Source of the DNA: an uncultured Nitrososphaerota archaeon
Lineage (GTDB): Bacteria > Bacillota > Clostridia > Oscillospirales > Ruminococcaceae
Length of the DNA stretch: 5,488 nucleotides
Assembly: GCA_934869045.1 (NCBI GenBank)
Contig: CAKXAF010000180.1
Coordinates: 1-5,488 of the forward strand
Reading direction: 5' to 3'
Positions 1 through 4,602 of this stretch are shown here, piece by piece (the stretch's first letter is position 1; each line of letters starts with the position of its first letter). Under the pieces are notes generated by a model. That model saw nothing but the letters and a program-made list of their open reading frames with translations, was not told the origin of the DNA and ran no database searches. A program made the translations under genes and the position numbers.

Positions 1-1
1 G

Positions 2-886
2 CTGGGCATGTCCCGGATGGAGGACTGCGGCCGGGAACTGGAGCTTGCCAGCGATGAAACCCTTCCGGGATACCGGCGCACGGAATTCCGCTTTCAAAGT
101 GAGCCGGGCTATTGGGTGCCCTGCTGTCTACTGACGCCTCCGGGGGACGGTCCGTTTCCGCTGGCGGTCTGTCTTCAGGGTCACAGCACGGGAATGCATA
201 TCTCCCTGGGCGAGGCGATATACCCCGGCGATGCGGCCAGTATAGAAGGCGGAAGGGATATCGCCCGACAGGCGGTTGCCCACGGTTACTGTGCGCTGAC
301 GGTTGAACAGCGCGGAATGGGACTATGCGGCGGCGATGAGCACGGCCCCCGCTGCTATGTACACACAATGGGAAATCTGCTGCTGGGACGCACCACGCTT
401 GGGGAGCGGGTGTGGGATATCAGCCGGGCGCTGGATGTGGTGGCTGCCCGGTTTCCTCAGGCGGATGTGTCCCAGGTCCTCTGCATGGGAAATTCCGGGG
501 GCGGTACGGCCACCTTTTATGCTGCGTGTCTGGACCAGCGGATCCGGCTGGCGGTCCCATCCTGCAGCGTCTGCACCTTCGGGGACTCCATTATGGCGAT
601 GCAGCACTGTGCCTGCAATTTTGTGCCCTGCGTGCGGGAATTCTTTGATATGGGGGACTTGGCTGGACTGATCGCCCCGCGGCCTTTGATTGTGATAGCG
701 GGGGCATTGGATGGGATTTTCCCTCTGGCCGGGGTGAGGAAGAGCTACCAGACCATTCAGGAACTCTATCGTGCGGCTGGTGCGCCGGACTCCTGCGCAC
801 TTGCCGTGGGAGCGGAGGGGCATCGCTTCTATCCGGATATCGCCTGGCCGCTGGTGGAGAGGCTGGCACCGTGGAAAAGCCATTAA
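2..886 (+). CDS. alpha/beta hydrolase, acetylxylan-esterase/Abhydrolase_7-like (5' partial)
   Basis: Probable serine carboxyl-ester hydrolase; the natural substrate is not evident, although relatives are often annotated as acetylxylan esterases. Counting from the Met at 8: strand then oxyanion-type turn LQGHSTG (56-62), nucleophile elbow GNSGG with Ser163, likely acid Asp235 in GALDGIFP, and likely base His272 in EGHRF. The segments GRTTLGERVWDISRA (127-141), HCACNFVPC (200-208) and DLAGLIAPRPL (217-227) are typical of this clostridial/Bacteroidetes hydrolase family. No signal peptide or membrane segment is seen, so it is probably cytoplasmic. The protein is unusually rich in Cys (15 of 292 residues). 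The frame stays open to the window edge (Leu-Gly before Met8), no ribosome binding site can be seen in the seven bases available, and family members usually carry an extra N-terminal stretch. The real start is therefore probably upstream. The fold and catalytic residues are secure; the substrate is unknown. Confidence 0.88.
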   Translation: MGMSRMEDCGRELELASDETLPGYRRTEFRFQSEPGYWVPCCLLTPPGDGPFPLAVCLQGHSTGMHISLGEAIYPGDAASIEGGRDIARQAVAHGYCALTVEQRGMGLCGGDEHGPRCYVHTMGNLLLGRTTLGERVWDISRALDVVAARFPQADVSQVLCMGNSGGGTATFYAACLDQRIRLAVPSCSVCTFGDSIMAMQHCACNFVPCVREFFDMGDLAGLIAPRPLIVIAGALDGIFPLAGVRKSYQTIQELYRAAGAPDSCALAVGAEGHRFYPDIAWPLVERLAPWKSH

Positions 887-911
887 ACCGCAAAAGCGCT
901 TCCTTTTTTTT
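873..911 (+). terminator. possible weak intrinsic terminator after the hydrolase gene
   Basis: GGAAAAGC (873-880) can pair imperfectly with GCGCTTCC (896-903): four outer and two inner base pairs with a 2x2 internal loop and a long 15-base loop. Eight T's follow (904-911). The T-run is good but the stem is poor and starts inside the last codons. It may terminate only partly, or the T-run may simply be the upstream part of the next promoter. Confidence 0.28.
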
Positions 912-928
912 GGAAAATGTGGTATACT
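900..928 (+). promoter_or_regulatory. extended -10 promoter for the SseB-family gene
   Basis: TATACT at 923-928 is directly preceded by TGG at 920-922, giving an extended -10 (TGn). At 17-base spacing the -35 position reads TTCCTT (900-905), a poor match that the extended -10 could offset. The predicted transcription start is near 935, leaving a leader of about 55 bases before the ATG at 990. Confidence 0.7.
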
Positions 929-956
929 ATAACCATCTGAACCCCGCACATTTTGG

Positions 957-981
957 AAAGGAGCAGGAGACTCCGGTCTCT
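957..981 (+). promoter_or_regulatory. distant Shine-Dalgarno plus spacer hairpin in the SseB-gene leader
   Basis: A strong AAAGGAG lies at 957-963, but the ATG at 990 is 26 bases further on, far beyond the usual 5-9. Between them GAGAC (967-971) and GTCTC (976-980) form a perfect 5-bp stem with a TCCG loop, closed by a G-U pair (966/981). Folding removes about 14-16 bases and leaves an effective spacing near 10-12. A competing pairing of GGAG (960-963) with CTCC (971-974) would hide the same Shine-Dalgarno. A TGA at 981-983 rules out an upstream in-frame start. The sequences are seen directly; the role in translation is inferred. Confidence 0.5.
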
Positions 982-989
982 GAATTGTT

Positions 990-1775
990 ATGCTGGAATT
1001 GAATCAACCGCTCACCAATCCCGCTCTCGTCAAGGCGATGGACGTTTTTAAGAAGGAGCAGAATCCTCGTACGGAGCTGGATATGATCAACGCAATTTTG
1101 ATGGCGAGATTTCTGTCGCCCGTCAATTTTTCGGAACCTCCCGTAGACGGCCAGGTAAAGCCGGATACAACGCTTCAGCATTTTTTGATTACCAACACCA
1201 AGGAAGAGCAGTTTTATTTGGCGTTTACGGATTGGCAGGAGCTGGAAAAATGGTCCAAAGGGGAACACCGCGACGCATTTACCGCGCCGGTGCAGGTATT
1301 TGCCGCTCTTCTGGATAAGTCAAAGACGGTCAAGGGCGTAGTCATCAATCCCTTTGGTCAGAATATCACGCTGACCAAGGAAATGATCGAAAATTTTCCC
1401 AAGAGGAGAGAGGCGCTTTTAAAAGCGGTCCCGCCCAGATTTATGGTCGGAAAAATCAAAGAGGAGCAGGAGCCGGAGGAGCTGAAGCAGGCGCTCTGCA
1501 AGTATTTTAAGAAAAAGCAGAAGAGCATTCAAGAGGCTTGGATGTTTATCGCTCTCCGCGAGGGAGCGAAGAAGCCGCGGTTTATGCTCATTGTGGATTA
1601 TGATGGAGAGCCGGAGGACGCCAAGGAGCTTTTTCCGCAGATTGCAGAGGTCGCGAAGCCTTATTTCAAAGAAGACGAAGGCATGGATATCCTTCGCCGC
1701 GATGAAAAATTCGCTGCGGATTTGATGGAAAAGAATGAACCTTTCTATCGAAAAAAAACCGGCCTTTTCTGGTGA
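990..1775 (+). CDS. SseB-family protein (N-terminal and C-terminal SseB domains)
   Basis: A soluble 261-residue protein with the two-domain layout of the SseB family, named after an E. coli gene that enhances serine sensitivity when overexpressed. The biochemical role of the family is not established. The N-terminal domain covers about residues 8-140 and includes the signature region GVVINPFGQNITL (116-128). The C-terminal SseB_C-type domain runs from about 147 (VPPRFMVGK) to the end, closing with PFYRKKTGLFW. No membrane segment or signal peptide is present. The ATG at 990 is the only plausible start, because a TGA lies just upstream in frame at 981-983 and Met17 would cut into the domain; its Shine-Dalgarno is unusually distant. 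The gene has its own promoter and terminator, so it is probably a single-gene transcription unit. An A8 tract lies near the 3' end (1751-1758). I leave the symbol empty because orthology to E. coli sseB is not shown. Confidence 0.9.
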   Translation: MLELNQPLTNPALVKAMDVFKKEQNPRTELDMINAILMARFLSPVNFSEPPVDGQVKPDTTLQHFLITNTKEEQFYLAFTDWQELEKWSKGEHRDAFTAPVQVFAALLDKSKTVKGVVINPFGQNITLTKEMIENFPKRREALLKAVPPRFMVGKIKEEQEPEELKQALCKYFKKKQKSIQEAWMFIALREGAKKPRFMLIVDYDGEPEDAKELFPQIAEVAKPYFKEDEGMDILRRDEKFAADLMEKNEPFYRKKTGLFW

Positions 1776-1776
1776 C

Positions 1777-1816
1777 AAAGACCCCGGACGCCGATCGGCG
1801 TCCGGGGTCTTTTTTT
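1777..1816 (+). terminator. strong rho-independent terminator after the SseB-family gene
   Basis: Positions 1777-1812 are a perfect 36-bp palindrome centred on GATC (1793-1796), giving a GC-rich stem of about 16 bp that begins one base after the TGA stop (1773-1775). Seven T's follow (1810-1816). On the minus strand only three T's follow the same hairpin, so it should act mainly on the plus strand. It might still help end the converging feo transcript, since the last feo gene stops at 1833. Confidence 0.96.
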
Positions 1817-1832
1817 AGAGAACCGTTGATTG

Positions 1833-1994
1833 TTATGGCTTCGGGGGCGTATCATTCGTACAATGAGCACATCCGCTGCAGCCTTGGCAGCCGCAGCATC
1901 TGCCGCCTCTTTTTTTTCGGCGGCGCGAAAAGAAAAAAATCACTGCGAGAGCGGCGGCAATCAGCAGAAGAATTATAAAATCGGCAAGGGTCAT
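1833..1994 (-). CDS. FeoB-associated Cys-rich membrane protein (53 aa)
   Basis: A 53-codon gene that fits the small FeoB-associated Cys-rich membrane protein family, found next to feoB in many Firmicutes and related bacteria. The N-terminus (about residues 4-23, ADFIILLLIAAALAVIFFF) is a single membrane helix. A basic cluster SRRRKKR (23-29) follows, then a Cys-rich tail with Cys33, 34, 36, 39, 42 and 45 plus His44. The positive-inside rule places this tail in the cytoplasm, where it could bind or hand over Fe(II); that role is inference. It starts with ATG at 1994-1992, behind AAAGGAG (2006-2000) at 5-base spacing, and the gap to the feoB stop is only 12 bases. It is therefore almost certainly cotranscribed and probably translationally coupled with feoB. 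It is easily missed because of its size. Confidence 0.9.
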   Translation of the reverse strand: MTLADFIILLLIAAALAVIFFFSRRRKKRGGRCCGCQGCSGCAHCTNDTPPKP

Positions 1995-2006
1995 AGGCAC
2001 TCCTTT

Positions 2007-4022
2007 CTAATGGAGGAACAGCGAACCGATTTGGTATACCGCCAGCGCAACAACGTAGGCTGCACCGGTTTGATAGGCGGCGGTCAGGACCGCCCCTTTT
2101 GTGGAACCAAGTTCCCGGCGGCTGGCGGCAAAGGCTGCCACACAGGGCATATAAAGCACTGTAAACACCAGAAAAGAAAAGGCGCTCAGTGGCGTAAAGA
2201 TGCTGCCCAGTGCCGCGGCGAGGTCAGCGTCCGTAGCCGCTCCCGTGAGGACAGTCAGAGTACTGACGACGGATTCTTTCGCCGTGATACCGGTGATCAG
2301 CGCCGTGGAGGCGCGCCAGTCTGTAAAGCCCAGCGGAGCAAATATCGGTCCGATCAGGGAACCTAGCTTGGCGAGAATGCTCTTGGAGCTGTCCGCTACC
2401 ATGTTGAAGCTGAGGTCAAAGCTCTGAAGGAACCAGATGACGATGGATGCGACGAAGATGATGGTAAACGCCTTCCGGAGGAAATCCTTGGCCTTTTCCC
2501 ACATCAGCAGCAGAACGCTTTTGGGGGAGGGGATCCGGTAGGCGGGCAATTCCATCACAAAGGGAACGGGATTTCCCCGGAAAACCGTACCTTTCAGCAA
2601 AAGCCCGGAGAGGACTGCCACCAGGATCCCGATTATGTAGACCGAAATCATCAGCAAGGCGCGGTGATTCGGGAAAAAGGCCATGATAATCATTCCGTAA
2701 ATCGGCAGTTTTGCGCTGCAGGACATAAAAGGGGTCAGCAGAATGGTCATTTTCCGGTCGCGTTCACTGGAGAGGGTCCGCGCCGACATGATCGCCGGGA
2801 CGCTGCAGCCGAATCCTATGAGCATGGGCACAAAAGAGCGCCCGGACAGGCCGATTTTCCGCAGCAGCTTATCCATAACAAAGGCGACCCGGGCCATATA
2901 TCCGCTGTCCTCCAGCAGCGAGAGGAAAAAGAACAGCAGTACAATAATAGGAAGAAAGGAGAGGACGCTGCCCACCCCCGCGCAGATGCCGTTGATCACC
3001 AGGCTGCGCACCCAGTCGCTGGCTCCGGCGGTACCCATAAGGGTGTCCAGCGCGTCTGTTCCGGCACGGATGCCCCGATCCAGAATCTCCTGAAGCGGCG
3101 CGCCCAGCACCGTGAAGGTCAGCCAGAAAATGACCAGCATGATCCCCAGAAAAATAGGCATCCCCAGCCATTTGCTGGTCAGGATCCCGTCGATCCGTTC
3201 GGAGCGGATCTGTTCGCGGGTCTCCTGATGCTTGATCACACATTGGGCGCAGGTTTTTTCGATGAAGGTGTAGCGCATATCGGCCAGAGCCGCTTCCCGG
3301 TCGGTTCCAAGTTCGTCCTGCATATCCTCGATGATGTGCTCGATGATGTGTTTCTGATCCTCATCCAGTTTGAGGAGCGCCATGGTCGGCTCATCGCCCT
3401 CCACCAGTTTGGTAGCGGCAAACCGCAGAGGAAGCCCGGCTTCGGCAGCCTGATCGACCACAATGTGGGCAATGGCATGAATGGCTTTATGGACTTCGCC
3501 TTCGCAGAAGTCGTATTTCAGAGGAACCTGCTTTTCGGAGGCGGTCCGGACCGCAACATCCACCAGCTCGTCTATGCCCTCGTTTTTGCCCGCAGAAATG
3601 GGAACCACAGGAACTCCCAGTTCAGCGGACAGCTTGGAGACATCGATGGAGTTTCCGCTGGCGCGGACCTCGTCCATCATATTCAGTGCGATGACCATGG
3701 GAATCCCCAATTCAATGAGCTGGAGGGAGAGATACAGGTTCCGTTCGATATTGGTGGCGTCCACGATGTTGATGATGCCATTGGGCCGTTCGTTGAGGAC
3801 GAAATCCCGTGTGACGATTTCCTCCGAGGTATAGGGGGAAAGGGAATAAATGCCCGGCAAGTCTACGACAGCCGCGTCCTGCCTTTTTTTGATGGGTCCT
3901 TCCTTTTTTTCCACGGTGACGCCGGGGAAGTTTCCGACGTGCTGATTGCTGCCGGTCAGGCGGTTAAAAAGAGTGGTTTTGCCGCTGTTTTGGTTGCCTG
4001 CCAGTGCGAAGAGCAGCTTCAT
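2007..4022 (-). CDS. feoB: ferrous iron transporter FeoB
   Basis: Inner-membrane Fe(II) importer with a cytosolic GTPase domain. The GTPase motifs are complete: G1 GNQNSGKTT (9-17), G2 Thr36 in PGVTVE, G3 DLPG (54-57), G4 NMMD (114-117) and G5 SAGKNEG (143-149). A helical regulatory region follows (about 170-275) with a CxxC, Cys258-Ala-Gln-Cys261. The polytopic membrane part begins near residue 284 and holds two Gate-type segments, GFGCSVPAIMSART (403-416, Cys406) and PFMSCSAKLPIY (431-442, Cys435), and a late YMPCVAAFAA (624-633). At 671 residues it has the usual length for Firmicutes and lacks the C-terminal extension of the longer E. coli protein. The ATG at 4022 has AAAGGA about 10 bases upstream. 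It lies 26 bases after feoA and 12 before the small Cys-rich gene, all on the same strand, so the three form one operon. It appears intact. Confidence 0.98.
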   Translation of the reverse strand: MKLLFALAGNQNSGKTTLFNRLTGSNQHVGNFPGVTVEKKEGPIKKRQDAAVVDLPGIYSLSPYTSEEIVTRDFVLNERPNGIINIVDATNIERNLYLSLQLIELGIPMVIALNMMDEVRASGNSIDVSKLSAELGVPVVPISAGKNEGIDELVDVAVRTASEKQVPLKYDFCEGEVHKAIHAIAHIVVDQAAEAGLPLRFAATKLVEGDEPTMALLKLDEDQKHIIEHIIEDMQDELGTDREAALADMRYTFIEKTCAQCVIKHQETREQIRSERIDGILTSKWLGMPIFLGIMLVIFWLTFTVLGAPLQEILDRGIRAGTDALDTLMGTAGASDWVRSLVINGICAGVGSVLSFLPIIVLLFFFLSLLEDSGYMARVAFVMDKLLRKIGLSGRSFVPMLIGFGCSVPAIMSARTLSSERDRKMTILLTPFMSCSAKLPIYGMIIMAFFPNHRALLMISVYIIGILVAVLSGLLLKGTVFRGNPVPFVMELPAYRIPSPKSVLLLMWEKAKDFLRKAFTIIFVASIVIWFLQSFDLSFNMVADSSKSILAKLGSLIGPIFAPLGFTDWRASTALITGITAKESVVSTLTVLTGAATDADLAAALGSIFTPLSAFSFLVFTVLYMPCVAAFAASRRELGSTKGAVLTAAYQTGAAYVVALAVYQIGSLFLH

Positions 4023-4048
4023 GCTGGTCCGTCCTTTCTGTCCAGGCG

Positions 4049-4282
4049 TTACGCAAGCGTACCGTCCTTTATCTCAATTTTTGCCGCGTCATCCTTCCGC
4101 AGAGTCAGTACATAGCTGCGCAGAAACAACTCGATGGGGTCGCCCATAGGGGCTACCTTTCGTACCGTTACCTTGGTGTTGGGAGTCAGCCCCATATCCA
4201 ACAGCCTCCGGCGGAGAGCGCCTTCACCGCCCACGGCGGCAATTACGCCGCTGTGCCCCGGCCTTACCTGGTCCAGTGTCAT
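4049..4282 (-). CDS. feoA: ferrous iron transport accessory protein FeoA
   Basis: A 77-residue cytosolic SH3-like protein needed for FeoB-dependent Fe(II) uptake, thought to act by contacting FeoB. Family hallmarks are the LRRRLLDMGLTPNTKV core (23-38) and the C-terminal strands APMGDPIELFLRSYVLTLRK (44-63) running into DDAAKIEI. Length is normal for a single-domain FeoA, and it is not fused to feoB. The ATG at 4282 is preceded by a purine-rich AGGAAGGAAGGAA stretch (4300-4288) that serves as Shine-Dalgarno. It is the first gene of the feoA-feoB-Cys-rich-protein operon, with a consensus promoter and a metalloregulator-like box in its leader. Confidence 0.96.
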   Translation of the reverse strand: MTLDQVRPGHSGVIAAVGGEGALRRRLLDMGLTPNTKVTVRKVAPMGDPIELFLRSYVLTLRKDDAAKIEIKDGTLA

Positions 4283-4326
4283 ACAGATTCCTTCCTTCCT
4301 GCAGCCGGAATTTTCTGAGCTGCGTC

Positions 4327-4345
4327 AAATGTTAGCCTAAGTTTA
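4327..4345 (-). promoter_or_regulatory. candidate DtxR/IdeR/MntR-type metalloregulator operator of feoAB
   Basis: On the minus strand this reads TAAACTTAGGCTAACATTT. The core TTAGGCTAA is a 9-base odd-centred inverted repeat. The 19-mer matches about 13 of 19 positions of the DtxR/IdeR consensus TTAGGTTAGGCTAACCTAA, with all mismatches in the outer arms. It overlaps the predicted feoA transcription start (near 4344), a position suited to repression. The match is seen directly; iron-dependent control is inferred from the family and the target genes. Confidence 0.55.
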
Positions 4346-4350
4346 CTTTT

Positions 4351-4379
4351 ATTATATGCCAGTTTTATGCGGCTGTCAA
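4351..4379 (-). promoter_or_regulatory. consensus sigma-A promoter of the feoAB operon
   Basis: The minus strand reads TTGACA (4379-4374), a 17-base spacer, then TATAAT (4356-4351): six of six matches in both hexamers with ideal spacing. Transcription should start near 4344, about 62 bases before the feoA ATG. Such an intrinsically strong promoter fits a gene set held off by a repressor. Confidence 0.93.
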
Positions 4380-4437
4380 CGGGAGAAGAACGGTTTTGGA
4401 GAAAGCGGCCCGCCAATTTTAAAAAGATTTTTTCTGT

Positions 4438-4466
4438 AAAAAACGGCCATTTTTACCAAAAGTGGC
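4438..4466 (-). terminator. minus-strand terminator-like hairpin between ftsH and feoA promoters
   Basis: On the minus strand GCCACTTTT (4466-4458) pairs with AAAAATGGC (4454-4446) across a GGT loop, giving nine pairs including one wobble. Two bases later comes a run of six T's (4443-4438). The geometry fits an intrinsic terminator reading leftward. No gene lies upstream of it on that strand within the window, so it may block antisense transcription from the ftsH side into feoA. On the plus strand no T-run follows. The stem is AT-rich and could be fortuitous. Confidence 0.42.
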
Positions 4467-4522
4467 ACAACGGGGAGAATTGACCGGTATTTGATAAAAT
4501 AGCGGAAAAGTTTTGCTTTTTT

Positions 4523-4538
4523 TGTAAATTCGTTTACA
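4523..4538. repeat. perfect inverted repeat TGTAAA-N4-TTTACA upstream of the ftsH promoter
   Basis: TGTAAA (4523-4528) and TTTACA (4533-4538) are exact inverted half-sites separated by TTCG. The element ends eight bases before the ftsH -35 box, where a transcription factor could bind. The half-sites resemble the arms of the CcpA cre element but are two bases further apart than in the standard 14-bp form. A DNA operator is more likely than an RNA hairpin, because it lies outside the predicted ftsH transcript. Confidence 0.5.
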
Positions 4539-4546
4539 CTTTTTTG

Positions 4547-4575
4547 TTGACAAAAAGGATAAATTCGAGTACCAT
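4547..4575 (+). promoter_or_regulatory. sigma-A-type promoter of ftsH
   Basis: TTGACA at 4547-4552 is a perfect -35. After a 17-base spacer the -10 is TACCAT (4570-4575), which keeps the key TA...T positions. The predicted start is near 4582, giving a short leader of about 20 bases that contains AAAGGAG (4589-4595), seven bases before the ATG. Confidence 0.75.
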
Positions 4576-4602
4576 AAAGCTAATGTAGAAAGGAGAATCC
4601 TT

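Larger units (their letters stand above)
4283..4602. other. divergent feoA / ftsH intergenic region
   Basis: These 320 bases carry no gene I can support. The feoA side (4283-4379) holds the Shine-Dalgarno, a DtxR-like box and a perfect-consensus promoter. The AT-rich middle (about 4410-4530) holds a minus-strand terminator-like hairpin at 4438-4466 and an extended -10 look-alike (TGATAAAAT, 4492-4500) that has no convincing -35. The ftsH side (4523-4602) holds a TGTAAA/TTTACA inverted repeat, a promoter and the ftsH Shine-Dalgarno. Homopolymer runs of A and T are frequent throughout the middle. Confidence 0.75.

Noticed and set aside
323..949. A 208-codon open frame on the minus strand opposite the hydrolase gene
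   Set aside because: It resembles no protein I know and is fully explained by the opposite-strand hydrolase. It also runs through the promoter region of the SseB-family gene.
1751..1758. A8 tract near the 3' end of the SseB-family gene as a phase-variation site
   Set aside because: It encodes the ordinary RKK of the family C-terminus, and a slip there would change only the last few residues.
1772..2366. Overlapping plus-strand frames between the SseB-family gene and the 3' end of feoB
   Set aside because: They cross the strong terminator or lie antisense to the small Cys-rich gene and feoB, with low-complexity composition and no start signals.
3885..3910. Two A7 tracts near the start of feoB, one containing the A-AAA-AAG slippery heptamer
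   Set aside because: The zero frame encodes an intact FeoB. A -1 shift gives only a tail without any recognisable domain, and I see no stimulatory structure. Most likely Lys-rich coding sequence.
2664..4115. A 483-codon open frame on the plus strand opposite feoB and the end of feoA
   Set aside because: It lies antisense to two well-supported genes, has a His/Gln/Arg/Gly-rich composition with no recognisable domain, and no clear ribosome binding site or promoter. It is a mirror of feo codon usage.
4305..4326. Possible small hairpin GCAGC/GCTGC in the feoA leader as a riboswitch
   Set aside because: Only five pairs with a 13-base loop in a leader of about 62 bases, and no resemblance to any known metal riboswitch.
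4492..4500. TGATAAAAT as an extra extended -10 promoter for ftsH
   Set aside because: No -35-like sequence lies at the right distance, and the 4547-4575 promoter is better placed and a closer match.
4502..4519. Hairpin GCGGAA-AAG-TTTTGC followed by T's as a plus-strand terminator or attenuator
   Set aside because: The stem has two wobble pairs and a three-base loop, and no transcript is known to reach it. The T-run is more simply part of the AT-rich promoter region.
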